From JANNGC01 sp043758205 (GTDB lineage Bacteria > Verrucomicrobiota > Verrucomicrobiia > Limisphaerales > SIBH01), in contig JAYVNY010000194.1 in the NCBI GenBank assembly GCA_043758205.1, forward strand, positions 1-36,358: a DNA stretch of 36,358 nt, written 5' to 3'. The position numbers and the translations under genes were made by a program. The notes beneath the pieces were generated by a model. The model worked only from the letters and a program-made list of their open reading frames with translations. It was not told the origin of the DNA and searched no databases. Positions 23,456 to 31,097 of this stretch are shown one piece after another. How positions within the stretch are numbered: the first letter of the stretch is position 1; every line of letters starts with the position of its first letter.

Positions 23456-23836
23456 ATGGAACGACCCGACCAGCTTCGCGAACTTTTCCGCATGCAGAAA
23501 TCGCTCAACGAGCGCATCGGCGTGCAGACCGACGCCATGAGCGAGGAGGAAAAGACGAAGTGGATTCTCAACTACTGCCGCGCCATGTCGCAGGAGATGG
23601 CCGAACTGACCGACAGCGTGCCGTGGAAATGGTGGGCCAAGTACCAGAAGTTCGACGAGCAAAACGCGCGCGTGGAGGTCGTGGATCTGTTCCACTTTCT
23701 CATCAGCATGGCGCAGGTGCTGGGCATGAGCGCGGATGACGTCTTCGCCGCCTACGCGAAGAAGAACGAGGTGAATTTCCAACGCCAGGAATCCGGCTAC
23801 GTGCAGAAGGATCACGACGACTCGAAGCACATCTGA
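23456..23836 (+). CDS. Dimeric (all-alpha, MazG-like) dUTPase family protein
   Basis: 126 residues from ATG 23456, of the dUTPase_2/MazG-like all-helical NTP pyrophosphatases. These hydrolyse dUTP or related nucleotides to the monophosphate. Metal-binding acidic motifs are visible: QEMAELTDS on one helix and VEVVDLFHFLIS (ExxxD) on the next, with the family's PWKWWAKYQKFDEQNARVE between them. The C-terminus (EVNFQRQESGYVQKDHDD) resembles the substrate-closing tail. Six bases separate it from hpt, another nucleotide gene, so they likely form an operon. The exact nucleotide specificity is not shown by sequence. Confidence 0.82.
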   Translation: MERPDQLRELFRMQKSLNERIGVQTDAMSEEEKTKWILNYCRAMSQEMAELTDSVPWKWWAKYQKFDEQNARVEVVDLFHFLISMAQVLGMSADDVFAAYAKKNEVNFQRQESGYVQKDHDDSKHI

Positions 23837-23842
23837 TTTTCC

Positions 23843-24463
23843 ATGAAGACTTCATCCGTCCGTAGCACCCGCACAAAAAAAACCTCCAGCCATAAGGGGC
23901 TGGCCGCCTTCCCCGAGATCGAGCGCGTGCTCATCACCGAGGAGCAGATCGCCAAACGTGTGCAGCAGCTCACGCGGCAGTTGCAGCGCGACTACGCGGG
24001 GCGCGACCTCGTCATCGTCTCGCTGCTGAACGGCACGGTGATGTTCCTCGCCGATCTCGTGCGGCATCTCTCGCTGCCGCTGCGTTTGGATTTCATCGGC
24101 GTGTCCAGCTACGGCGCGGGCACGGAGGCGGGAGAACTGGTCTTCACCAAGCAACTGCGCCTCGACGTGAAGGGCCGCGACGTGCTGGTGGTGGACGACA
24201 TTCTCGACACCGGCCGCACGCTCAAGCGCGTCCTGGCGATCCTCAAAGGCCACCAGCCGCGCCGTCTGAAAATCTGCGTGTTCCTCGAAAAGAAAGCACG
24301 CCGCACGGAGAAGGTGCGCGCGGACTACGTGGGCTTTTCGATTCCGGATTACTTCGTGATCGGCTACGGACTCGACTACGCGGAGAAGTACCGCAACCTG
24401 CCGTTCGTGGGCGTCCTGCGGCCCGAGGCGTATGCGCCCCCCGCCAAGGTCGCCAAGGAATGA
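23843..24463 (+). CDS. hpt: Hypoxanthine phosphoribosyltransferase
   Basis: 206-residue purine salvage enzyme that adds the phosphoribosyl group of PRPP to hypoxanthine or guanine. The PRPP loop VVDDILDTGRTL is at 116-127; the flexible-loop region GVSSYGAGTEAGE follows strand 3; and ADYVGFSIPDYFVIGYGLDYAEKYRNLPFVGVL is the purine-binding end. The first 20 residues are a basic extension not usual in the family; a later start is possible but no Met occurs before the domain. The last codons (PPAKVAKE) and the stop lie in a 9-mer repeat that continues downstream, so the natural C-terminus seems to have been replaced or extended by the repeat. Confidence 0.93.
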   Translation: MKTSSVRSTRTKKTSSHKGLAAFPEIERVLITEEQIAKRVQQLTRQLQRDYAGRDLVIVSLLNGTVMFLADLVRHLSLPLRLDFIGVSSYGAGTEAGELVFTKQLRLDVKGRDVLVVDDILDTGRTLKRVLAILKGHQPRRLKICVFLEKKARRTEKVRADYVGFSIPDYFVIGYGLDYAEKYRNLPFVGVLRPEAYAPPAKVAKE

Positions 24464-24503
24464 TTACAGCAGCCGCTCCGTTTCACCTTTGCGGCCTTCG
24501 CGG
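24442..24503. repeat. 9-mer tandem/inverted repeat overlapping the end of hpt
   Basis: CGCCAAGGT and CGCCAAGGA (24442-24459) are tandem 9-mers. CCTTTGCGG and CCTTCGCGG (24486-24503) are the inverted partner. The hpt stop codon TGA (24461-24463) is 2 bases after the left units, which are translated as AKVAKE. Confidence 0.75.
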
Positions 24504-24558
24504 GCGGCCTTCAGAAAAAGGATTCCTGAATTTCCGAGTTCCAAATTAAACTCCCGCC

Positions 24559-24804
24559 ATGACCGTCACCGTCCACTTCTACTCCTACTTCAAGGAGCTG
24601 ACGGGCTGCACTCAGACAGTGGAGGAAGTCACGCCCGGCGGCACCATCGCCGAGTTGCAGCAAAAACTTTTCATCCGCTTCCCGAAACTCGCCGCGATGC
24701 AAAACTCCACGCTCATCGCCGTGGGCGTAGATTACCAGCCGAAGTCTTACGTGCTACAGGCGGGCGATGAAGTGTCGCTGTTCCCGCCGGTGCAGGGAGG
24801 TTAA
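24559..24804 (+). CDS. moaD: Molybdopterin synthase sulfur-carrier subunit MoaD
   Basis: 81 residues, ubiquitin-like beta-grasp protein. It ends in the diagnostic Gly-Gly (PPVQGG), whose C-terminus is thiocarboxylated to donate sulfur to precursor Z in molybdenum cofactor synthesis. The start MTVTVHFYSYFKELTGC fits the family. A TAAACT box lies 6 bases before the ATG, suggesting a very short leader. The stop codon is followed at once by the moaE ATG (zero-base gap), so the two subunits are made together. Confidence 0.93.
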   Translation: MTVTVHFYSYFKELTGCTQTVEEVTPGGTIAELQQKLFIRFPKLAAMQNSTLIAVGVDYQPKSYVLQAGDEVSLFPPVQGG

Positions 24805-25191
24805 ATGAAACGCTCGCTGCTCATCTCTCCCGCGCCCATTGACGAGACCGCGCTCGTCGCGCAGCGCGTGATGTCCCCCGGCATGGGCGCGGCCGTCAGC
24901 TTCTCCGGCGTCGTGCGCGGCGAGGAAGAAGGCGCGGCCATCTCGGCGATTGATTACGAGGCCTTCGTCCCGATGGCCGAGCGGCAGTTCCAACTGCTCT
25001 TCGATGAGATGGAAAGGCGCTGGCCCATCGAGTCCGTGCGGCTCGTCCATCGCCTCGGTGTGGTGCGCGTGAACGAGCCGTCGCTCTGGGTGGAAGTCAT
25101 CGCCCCGCATCGCGGCGAGGCGTTCGCAGCGTGTCAGTGGCTCATTGACGAGATGAAGCGCGTGGTGCCGATTTGGAAAAAGCCCGTGTGA
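24805..25191 (+). CDS. moaE: Molybdopterin synthase catalytic subunit MoaE
   Basis: 128 residues, somewhat shorter than the usual roughly 150. MoaE with MoaD inserts two sulfurs into cyclic pyranopterin monophosphate. Seen: SFSGVVRGEEEG near 32-43, YEAFVPMAERQF, VHRLGVVRVNEPSLWVEVIAPHR with the conserved His-Arg, and the C-terminal DEMKRVVPIWKK with the catalytic lysines. It ends directly after PIWKKPV, lacking the short C-terminal tail of longer homologues. Other moa genes are not in view. It converges on mutL, with 18 bases between the stops. Confidence 0.93.
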   Translation: MKRSLLISPAPIDETALVAQRVMSPGMGAAVSFSGVVRGEEEGAAISAIDYEAFVPMAERQFQLLFDEMERRWPIESVRLVHRLGVVRVNEPSLWVEVIAPHRGEAFAACQWLIDEMKRVVPIWKKPV

Positions 25192-25209
25192 CCTACCCGC
25201 CGCCACGTT

Positions 25210-27147
25210 TTACTGCGTGCGCCCGAATTTTTTCTCCAGCTCGCGGAAATTCATCTCGATGAGCGTGGGGCGTCCGTGCGGGCAGGTGTAGGGCATGGCG
25301 CAGTGGCGCAGGTCACGCACGAGGTTTTCCAACTCGGGACCGGTGAGCGGATCATTCGCCTTCACCGCGTGGCGGCAGACGGTTTTGGCAATCACGTCTT
25401 CGCCGAGGCGCAGCGCGTTCACGCCTTCTCCCGCGGCTTTCAATTCATCAATCAACGTGGTGACGAAGCCGCGCGCGTCCGGGGCTTTGACCATCGGCGG
25501 CAGCGCGTCGAGCAGGAAGGTGCGCTCGCCGAATTCACTCAAGCCCACGCCGAGGCGAGTGAGCACGGGCAGCACGCCGCGCACGAACGCGGCGTCGCGC
25601 GGCGCGAGTTCAATGGTCTCCGGCAACAGCAAGCGTTGCGCGGTGATCTCGTTGCGTTCCAGACGCGTGAGCATTTGCTCGAACAAAATCCGTTCGTGCG
25701 CCGCGTGCTGGTCGAGCAGCACGAGGCCGCGATCCGATTCCAGCACGACGTAGAGCCGGCCAATGACGCCGACGAGACGGAGCGGAACGGAAAGGAGCGG
25801 GGTCGGGGAAATCGAGGATTGAGGATTGGGGAACAGCGCGCGTGATGGTTGGACGGGCGACTGGATTGGGGCGCTGGTTTCTGCGGCAGTGTCGCGGCGG
25901 AAGGAGAGCGGCAGCGGCGCGGGTTGCGTTTTGATTGGTTCGATGGTGGGCGCAGGAAAGCCGGGCAACGCCGGTTCGCGCGCGGGATCGGGCACGATGG
26001 GGCGCGGGGGCAGCCAATCAATCGGCGGCGTGGCGCGTGGCGCGTGGGGCGTGACGGCGCTCCCGGCCGGCGGGCTGTGGAAGGCGAGCAGCGCGTCGCG
26101 GATGGCGCGCGTGGCGAAGCCGCGCACGGCGCGTTCGTCGCGGAACTTCACCTCGCGCTTCGCGGGATGAATGTTCACGTCCACCGCCGCCGGATCAATT
26201 TCGAGGAACAGGCAGCAGACCGGGAAGCGGCCTTTCATCAGCGCGGTGTGATAGCCTTCGAGCAGCGCATGATTGAGGCCGCGATTCTCCACGGGACGGC
26301 GATTCACGAAGAGGTGTTGTTCCTCGCGCGTCGAGCGCGCCACACCGGGTGCGCCGATCAAACCCCACAGGCGAATGGTGGAGGGTCGAGAGTCGAGGGA
26401 CGAGGGCGCGTCGGCATCGGGCGCAAGGCGTTCGTGGAAAGATTCTTCGGACTCAAGTTCAATCAATGAAGGCAACGTGCCGGACAACTGCCGCATCCGT
26501 TCGCGCAGCGCAGTGATGGGCGCGGCGTCATTCTTAATCGCGGACAGTTGCCAGAGCGTGCGGCCATCCTTCACGAACGTGAACGCCACCCCGGGATGCG
26601 CCAGCGCAGCGAGCGTGAGGTAATGCTGGATATGCGCGGCCTCGGTTTCTTCCGCGCGCAAAAACTTCCGTCGCGCGGGCAGATTGAAGAACAGCGAACG
26701 CACTTCGATGCTCGTGCCGCTGGCCGCGCCCGCCGCTTTCACCTCCACGATTTTTCCGCCGTTGATGATGACCTGCGTTCCCTCCGGCGAATCACTCTCG
26801 CGCTCGCGCGTCGTCAGGCTGAAGCGGCTCACGCTCGCAATGCTCGGCAGCGCCTCGCCGCGAAAACCCATCGTGCTGATGCCGTGCAAATCTTCCGCGC
26901 GCTGAATTTTGCTCGTGGCGTGACGTTCGAGGCAGAGCAGCGCGTCGTCGCGGCTCATGCCGAAGCCGTCGTCGGTCACGCGGATGAGCGAGCGCCCGCC
27001 CGATTGAATCTCCACGGTGAGCCGGCGGGCCTCGGCGTCGAGCGAATTCTCGACGAGTTCCTTCACCACGCTGGCCGGACGCTCGACGACTTCGCCGGCG
27101 GCGATCTGGTTCGCAACGTGTTCGGGGAGCAGGCGGATGCGATTCAT
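25210..27147 (-). CDS. mutL: DNA mismatch repair protein MutL, endonuclease type
   Basis: 645 residues. The N-terminal GHKL ATPase is clear: VVKELVENSLDAEA (27-40), DDGFGMSRDD (59-68), ERHATSKI, and STMGFRGEALPSIASVS from 91. The C-terminal domain carries the nicking-endonuclease motif DQHAAHERILFE (479-490; DQHA-x2-E-x4-E) plus CRHAVKANDP and CPHGRP. So this MutL should nick DNA itself, as in bacteria without MutH. The linker and an N-terminal-domain loop contain three separate heptamer repeats translated in frame (at 25814, 26027 and 26381). These give NPQSSIS, HAPRATPP and SSLDSRPSTI, and core motifs are untouched. It lies downstream of the histidine kinase, across a 28-bp inverted repeat. 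Confidence 0.95.
   Translation of the reverse strand: MNRIRLLPEHVANQIAAGEVVERPASVVKELVENSLDAEARRLTVEIQSGGRSLIRVTDDGFGMSRDDALLCLERHATSKIQRAEDLHGISTMGFRGEALPSIASVSRFSLTTRERESDSPEGTQVIINGGKIVEVKAAGAASGTSIEVRSLFFNLPARRKFLRAEETEAAHIQHYLTLAALAHPGVAFTFVKDGRTLWQLSAIKNDAAPITALRERMRQLSGTLPSLIELESEESFHERLAPDADAPSSLDSRPSTIRLWGLIGAPGVARSTREEQHLFVNRRPVENRGLNHALLEGYHTALMKGRFPVCCLFLEIDPAAVDVNIHPAKREVKFRDERAVRGFATRAIRDALLAFHSPPAGSAVTPHAPRATPPIDWLPPRPIVPDPAREPALPGFPAPTIEPIKTQPAPLPLSFRRDTAAETSAPIQSPVQPSRALFPNPQSSISPTPLLSVPLRLVGVIGRLYVVLESDRGLVLLDQHAAHERILFEQMLTRLERNEITAQRLLLPETIELAPRDAAFVRGVLPVLTRLGVGLSEFGERTFLLDALPPMVKAPDARGFVTTLIDELKAAGEGVNALRLGEDVIAKTVCRHAVKANDPLTGPELENLVRDLRHCAMPYTCPHGRPTLIEMNFRELEKKFGRTQ
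25809..25832 (-). repeat. Heptamers (GAGGATT) in the mutL linker
   Basis: Two exact GAGGATT units (25814-25827) have degenerate copies on both sides. Translated in frame as part of NPQSSISP in the Pro/Ser-rich linker between the ATPase and C-terminal domains. Confidence 0.65.
26027..26054 (-). repeat. Heptamers (GGCGTGG/CGCGTGG) in the mutL linker
   Basis: GGCGTGG, CGCGTGG, CGCGTGG, GGCGTGA: four units. Their reverse complements (CCACGCC, CCACGCG, TCACGCC) match the intergenic family before queD at 7218-7245. Translated as HAPRATPP. Confidence 0.75.
26381..26401 (-). repeat. Heptamers (GAGGGTC) within mutL
   Basis: GAGGGTC, GAGAGTC, GAGGGAC: three units exactly 21 bases long, so seven codons. 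Translated within SSLDSRPSTI just before the IRLWGLIG strand of the second ATPase-side domain. Confidence 0.75.
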
Positions 27148-27237
27148 GGGGAAAAGCGGAAAGCGAAAAGCGGAAAGCAGAAATCCAAATCGAGTGAGCG
27201 GACCACAGCTTTTGAAAGCCCGCCTTCATCAATTCCC

Positions 27238-27313
27238 ATTCCCCTGACCACCATTCCCCTGACTTCCTCCTTTCCCCGCCCCGCCAAGTCAGGGGAATGG
27301 TGGTCAGGGGAAT
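27238..27313. repeat. Perfect 28-bp inverted repeat between kinase gene and mutL
   Basis: ATTCCCCTGACCACCATTCC followed by CCTGACTT (27238-27265) is matched exactly by its complement at 27286-27313, with a 20-base loop. Each arm contains the word ATTCCCCTGAC twice. It lies after the kinase stop and 91 bases before the mutL start, on their coding strand, and would form a very stable RNA hairpin. Confidence 0.9.
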
Positions 27314-27345
27314 AAAGAAAAGACTGCGGTTGCATCGGCTTCACC

Positions 27346-28446
27346 TCACGCCAGCGGCAACGTGAACCCGAACAGCGCCCCGCCGCCCGGCACGTTGCGC
27401 GCGTAGATGCGTCCGCGATGCTCCTCAACAATGCGCTTCGCGATGCTCAAGCCGAGACCTGTGCCGCGTGCCTTGCCAAAGGTCTCAAACGCCTCGAACA
27501 ATTTGTTCAACATCTCCGGCGCGATGCCGCCGCCCGTGTCCTCGATCTCGGTGACGAGTTCCGCGCCCTCGACGCGGAAGTGCATTTTGATTTTGCCGCC
27601 CTCGGGCATTTCATCCACCGCGTTGAACATCAGATTGTAGAAGACGCGGCTCAGGCGGCGCGGATGAACCGGCACCTTCGCGAGCGGCACGGACGTCATC
27701 AGCTCCACGGCCACGCCCTTCGGCGAAATCTCACGGCTGATTTCCTCGATGATGGGCCGGACGAATTCCACGTACTCGAGCACCGTGGTCGTGGGTGCGA
27801 CCGCGCAGACGCCGCGCGTGAATTCCAGAATGTCCGACACCATGTTGCTGATGCGCTCGACCTGTTTCTGGATGCGCTTCTGGGCGATCTGCCGCGCGCT
27901 CAACGGCACCTCCGGCCCGCACGCCATGTCAGACGCGATGCCGATGATGGTCAGCGGATTCTTCAAATCGTGGACGATGGAACTGGCGAAGCGGCCCACC
28001 AGCGCCATGCGTTCCGCCTGCAAGACCTGGCGGATGTATTGCCGGTTGAACTCGCGCAGGCGGTTCGTGATCTCGCGCATCATGCTGAAAGAAAATTGCG
28101 GCGAGTTGGTGAGCAACTGGATCATCGCGTCGCGCGGCACCACGTAAAGCGTCGTCTCGATTTCAGCCAGCGCGGTGGCGGAGCGCGGCTGGTTGTCAAT
28201 GATGGCGAGTTCGCCGAACACTTCGCCGGGCGGCACGCGCGAGAGCGTCTGGCGTTCGCCTTTGCCCATCACGGCGGTGATGAGCACGCTGCCGCTCTTC
28301 ACGGCATAGAGGGCGTCGCCCGCGTCGCCTTCTTTGAAAATTTCCGTGCCGCCCGGGAAGGTCTGCTCGCGCGTGACGCGCAACAGCGCCGCGAGATCAT
28401 CGGGCGCGAGCGCACTGAACAGTTTGCACGACTCCAGCGGGAGCAT
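27346..28446 (-). CDS. Histidine kinase with N-terminal cyclic-nucleotide-binding domain
   Basis: 366 residues from ATG 28446 (the frame is open further upstream but not protein-like). Residues about 10-125 are a CNB/Crp-type domain with a phosphate-binding cassette FGELAIIDNQPRSA (77-90). A helix follows, then the dimerisation box FASSIVHDLKNPL with phospho-acceptor His159. The HATPase lobe has N box NLMFNAVDEM (271-280), G1 DTGGGIAP (303-310) and G2 GTGLGLSIAK (328-337). There is no membrane segment, so it is a soluble sensor kinase, probably reading cAMP, cGMP or another small ligand. No response regulator gene is nearby, so its partner is unknown. It is divergent from the cytochrome gene, with 116 bases between. 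Confidence 0.9.
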   Translation of the reverse strand: MLPLESCKLFSALAPDDLAALLRVTREQTFPGGTEIFKEGDAGDALYAVKSGSVLITAVMGKGERQTLSRVPPGEVFGELAIIDNQPRSATALAEIETTLYVVPRDAMIQLLTNSPQFSFSMMREITNRLREFNRQYIRQVLQAERMALVGRFASSIVHDLKNPLTIIGIASDMACGPEVPLSARQIAQKRIQKQVERISNMVSDILEFTRGVCAVAPTTTVLEYVEFVRPIIEEISREISPKGVAVELMTSVPLAKVPVHPRRLSRVFYNLMFNAVDEMPEGGKIKMHFRVEGAELVTEIEDTGGGIAPEMLNKLFEAFETFGKARGTGLGLSIAKRIVEEHRGRIYARNVPGGGALFGFTLPLA

Positions 28447-28562
28447 TGCAGCGAGTGTGCAAGGGAAGCTCGCTTTCGGTAAAGCGCGGAGATGCCAAGG
28501 GCGGGCCGCCGCCCCTCGTTCTCCCGCCTTGTCTTGCGGGCGCGCATTGGAAAAAGTGCGCC

Positions 28563-29672
28563 GTGAATTTTCGCATTCTTTTCCTGGCCGGTGCGGCATT
28601 GCTTGGTAGCCCCGCACTGGCTGCCGACAGCGAGGAACAGCAGAAGATCAACACCGCCATCGAGGCGCTCACGCGGTTGGACAAAGCTGCGGTCGCGGAA
28701 AAGCCCGCCGTGCAGGCCGCCATCCAGCGCGTGCTGGAGAAAACGCGCGGCACGCCGAACTTCGTCAAGCTCGTCCGCCACTTCGCGCTCACCAACCAGA
28801 ACGCCGGCCTGCTCGACTTCGCCGCGCGCCAGCCTGCGGATGAAAGCGGCGTGGAAGCCATTCGCCTCGTGCTCGCCAGCGGCGACACCAAGTCTGTGCC
28901 CGCCGCACTGCAATCCACCAACGCCGCCCGCCTCGCCGAAGCCCTCGGCCACGCGCAGGAAAAACAGGCCGTGCCGTGGCTCGCCCCGCTCGTCACCGAC
29001 GACACGCGGGACACCGCCACGCGCCGCGCCGCCACGCGTGCGCTCGCGCAAACGCAGGACGGCGCAAAGTCCCTGCTGGCCCTGGCTCGTGATGAAAAGC
29101 TGCCGGAGAATTTGAAATTCATCGCGGCATCAGAACTCAACGCGGCGCGCTGGCCGGCCATTCAATCGGAAGCCGCGAAAATTCTTCCGCTACCCGCCGG
29201 ACAAAATTCCCAGCCGCTCCCGCCCGTCTCCGATTTAATCAAACTCCAAGGCGACATCGCCAAGGGCGCGGAAATTTTTCGACGCGACACCACGGGCTGC
29301 ATCAAGTGCCATCAGGTGCGCGGCGAAGGTCGCGACCTCGGGCCCGCGCTCTCCGAGATCGGCACGAAACTGCCGAAGGAGGCGCTCTACGAAGCCATCC
29401 TCGATCCGAGCGCGGGCATCTCGTTTGGCTTCGAGGCGTGGCAGGTGGAACTCAAGTCCGGTGACGAAGCTTTCGGCATCAAGGCCAGCGAGACGGCGGA
29501 CGAAGTCGCGATCAAGGACGCCAACGGCATCATCACGCGCCACCAGCGCAGCGCCATCGCCGCGCTGCGGCAGATGAAATCCTCGATGATGCCGGCGGGC
29601 TTGCAGATGACGATGACGCAGCAGGAGCTGGTGGACTTGGTGGAGTATCTGGCGTCGTTGAAGAAGCAGTAA
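28563..29672 (+). CDS. Exported c-type cytochrome with TIGR02603-type heme domain
   Basis: 369 residues from GTG 28563, chosen because it begins the signal peptide VNFRILFLAGAALLGSPALAAD. Residues about 25-230 are helical and alanine-rich (LAEALGHAQEKQAVPWLAPLVTDD; TRRAATRALAQ), resembling HEAT repeats. The C-terminal part is the planctomycete/verrucomicrobial heme domain: FRRDTTGCIKCHQVRGEGRDLGPALSEIG, with one CxxCH, then EAILDPSAGISFGFEAWQVEL and a late methionine-rich stretch (MKSSMMPAGLQMTM) offering axial ligands, ending LVEYLASLKKQ. Expected in the periplasm, carrying electrons; partner unknown. Its last codon and stop (CAG TAA) are the first bases of a heptamer repeat. Confidence 0.85.
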   Translation: MNFRILFLAGAALLGSPALAADSEEQQKINTAIEALTRLDKAAVAEKPAVQAAIQRVLEKTRGTPNFVKLVRHFALTNQNAGLLDFAARQPADESGVEAIRLVLASGDTKSVPAALQSTNAARLAEALGHAQEKQAVPWLAPLVTDDTRDTATRRAATRALAQTQDGAKSLLALARDEKLPENLKFIAASELNAARWPAIQSEAAKILPLPAGQNSQPLPPVSDLIKLQGDIAKGAEIFRRDTTGCIKCHQVRGEGRDLGPALSEIGTKLPKEALYEAILDPSAGISFGFEAWQVELKSGDEAFGIKASETADEVAIKDANGIITRHQRSAIAALRQMKSSMMPAGLQMTMTQQELVDLVEYLASLKKQ

Positions 29673-29760
29673 TCAGTTATCAGTAATCAGTGACGCGGTG
29701 CGGGTGATTCAGTGTCGAAGTGCAAATACTGATTCACTGATGACTGACTTACTGATTACT
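29667..29760. repeat. CAGTAAT heptamer repeat with inverted partner
   Basis: CAGTAAT, CAGTTAT, CAGTAAT, CAGTGAC (29667-29694) face an inverted group built from ACTGATT, CACTGAT, GACTGAC (29728-29748) and TTACTGATT. The words are the same as in the cysJ insertion at 902-975. The cytochrome stop codon lies in the first unit, and nagA starts 12 bases after the element. Confidence 0.85.
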
Positions 29761-29771
29761 TCACCTCAGCC

Positions 29772-30926
29772 ATGACGTTCACCAACACCCAACTCATCCT
29801 CCCCGACGCCATTCAGCGCGGCGCGCTCACCGTGCGCGCCGGCCGCATCGCCAGCCTCAGCCGGAGCACCGGTCTCCGCCCCGGCTCGCTCAACCTGCGC
29901 GGCGGCTACCTCGCGCCCGGCTTCATTGACCTGCACATCCACGGCGCGGTCGGACGCGACACGATGGAGGCGAGCGCGGACGCCTTTCGCGCCATCACGG
30001 AATTTCATTTGCGCGGCGGCACCACTTCGCTCGCGCTCACCACCGTGACCGCGTCGGAAAAAAAAATCCTGCGCGTGCTTGAAGCGGCGAAGCCTTGGCA
30101 CAACCAGTCGCTCGGCGGCGCACGCCTCGCGGGTGTCCACATCGAAGGCCCCTTCATCTCCAAGGAAAAACCGGGCGCGCAAAATCCAAATCAAATTCGC
30201 CAGGCGCACGCCGCGGAGTGGAAAAAATTTCTACGCTACGGCCCGCTCGTCACCGAGATGACGCTGGCTCCCGAAGAGAAAGGCACGCTGCCGCTCATCC
30301 GGGCGCTGCGCGCGAACGGCTCCCTCGCCAGCGGCGGTCACACGAACGCCACGGAGGAAGACCTGCGCCTCGCGCTCGCGGCGGGACTGAACCATTCCAC
30401 CCACACCTTCAACGCGATGAGCACGGCCACGCGGCGCGGGCCGTATCGCATCGCGGGCATGGTGGAGTTCGCACTCGCGCACCGGGAGATTTGCTGCGAG
30501 CTGATCGCCGACGGCGTCCACGTCGCGCCCACGCTGATGAAGATGCTGTTCAACGCCAAAGGCCGCGACGGCGTGTGCCTGATCACGGACGCCACGGGCG
30601 GCGCGGGGCTGAAGCCGGGCACAACATTCCAAGTCGGCGGCGTGGCTGCGCGCGTCACGCAGGACGCCGCCCTGCTCACTGACGGCTCCGCGCTCGCCGG
30701 CAGCACGCTCACGATGATTGAAGCCGTGCGCCGCGCCGTGCAGCTCGGCGGTGCCTCGCTCGTGGATGCGGTGCGGATGGCTTCGTTGAATCCCGCACGA
30801 CAGCTAGGCCGTGAGAAAGAATTCGGCTCGCTCGAAAAAGGAAAGCGCGCCGACCTCGTGTGGTTCGATTCGCAGTTCCGCGTGCGCGGCGTGTGGCTGG
30901 ACGGGGACATGCGTTTCCTCGCGTGA
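29772..30926 (+). CDS. nagA: N-acetylglucosamine-6-phosphate deacetylase
   Basis: 384 residues, amidohydrolase barrel. It removes acetate from GlcNAc-6-phosphate, feeding amino-sugar breakdown and cell-wall recycling. Metal and substrate residues are visible: DLHIHGA with H55 and H57, GVHIEGPF with E125, SGGHTNATEED with H190, NHSTHTFNAM with H211, ELIADGVHVAP around 243-253, and the catalytic Asp273 in LITDATGGAG. The C-terminal strand motif GSLEKGKRADLVWFD is present. No nagB or PTS gene is nearby, so this copy is isolated. ATG 29772 directly follows a repeat element. Confidence 0.93.
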   Translation: MTFTNTQLILPDAIQRGALTVRAGRIASLSRSTGLRPGSLNLRGGYLAPGFIDLHIHGAVGRDTMEASADAFRAITEFHLRGGTTSLALTTVTASEKKILRVLEAAKPWHNQSLGGARLAGVHIEGPFISKEKPGAQNPNQIRQAHAAEWKKFLRYGPLVTEMTLAPEEKGTLPLIRALRANGSLASGGHTNATEEDLRLALAAGLNHSTHTFNAMSTATRRGPYRIAGMVEFALAHREICCELIADGVHVAPTLMKMLFNAKGRDGVCLITDATGGAGLKPGTTFQVGGVAARVTQDAALLTDGSALAGSTLTMIEAVRRAVQLGGASLVDAVRMASLNPARQLGREKEFGSLEKGKRADLVWFDSQFRVRGVWLDGDMRFLA

Positions 30927-30931
30927 CGCAA

Positions 30932-31041
30932 GGAGCGCGGACTTTCCAGTCCGCAGCAAGCCGCTGAGTGGTGAAGCTGGAGGACTTTTTTGATGCGCCC
31001 TGCCGTTCATGGCTTGCTGCGGACTGGAAAGTCCGCGCGCC
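30932..31041. repeat. 110-bp inverted-repeat element (intergenic copy)
   Basis: Arms GGAGCGCGGACTTTCCAGTC... and ...GGAAAGTCCGCGCGCC are inverted copies. The interior includes CGCTGAGTGGTGAAGC. In reverse complement it aligns end to end with the copy inside the MFS gene (4893-5002). It lies between nagA and the sigma factor gene, ending just before the sigma promoter. Confidence 0.88.
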
Positions 31042-31059
31042 CATGAATTTCCCGCAACC

Positions 31060-31087
31060 TTGTCGCCTCCCCGGTTTTCCCTACTGT
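31060..31087 (+). promoter_or_regulatory. Probable promoter of the ECF sigma gene
   Basis: TTGTCG (31060-31065), a 16-base spacer and TACTGT (31082-31087) lie 10 bases before ATG 31098, leaving a leader of only a few bases. The form is housekeeping-like rather than a typical ECF autoregulatory motif (no AAC-type -35). Confidence 0.45.
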
Positions 31088-31097
31088 GTTGCGCGTC

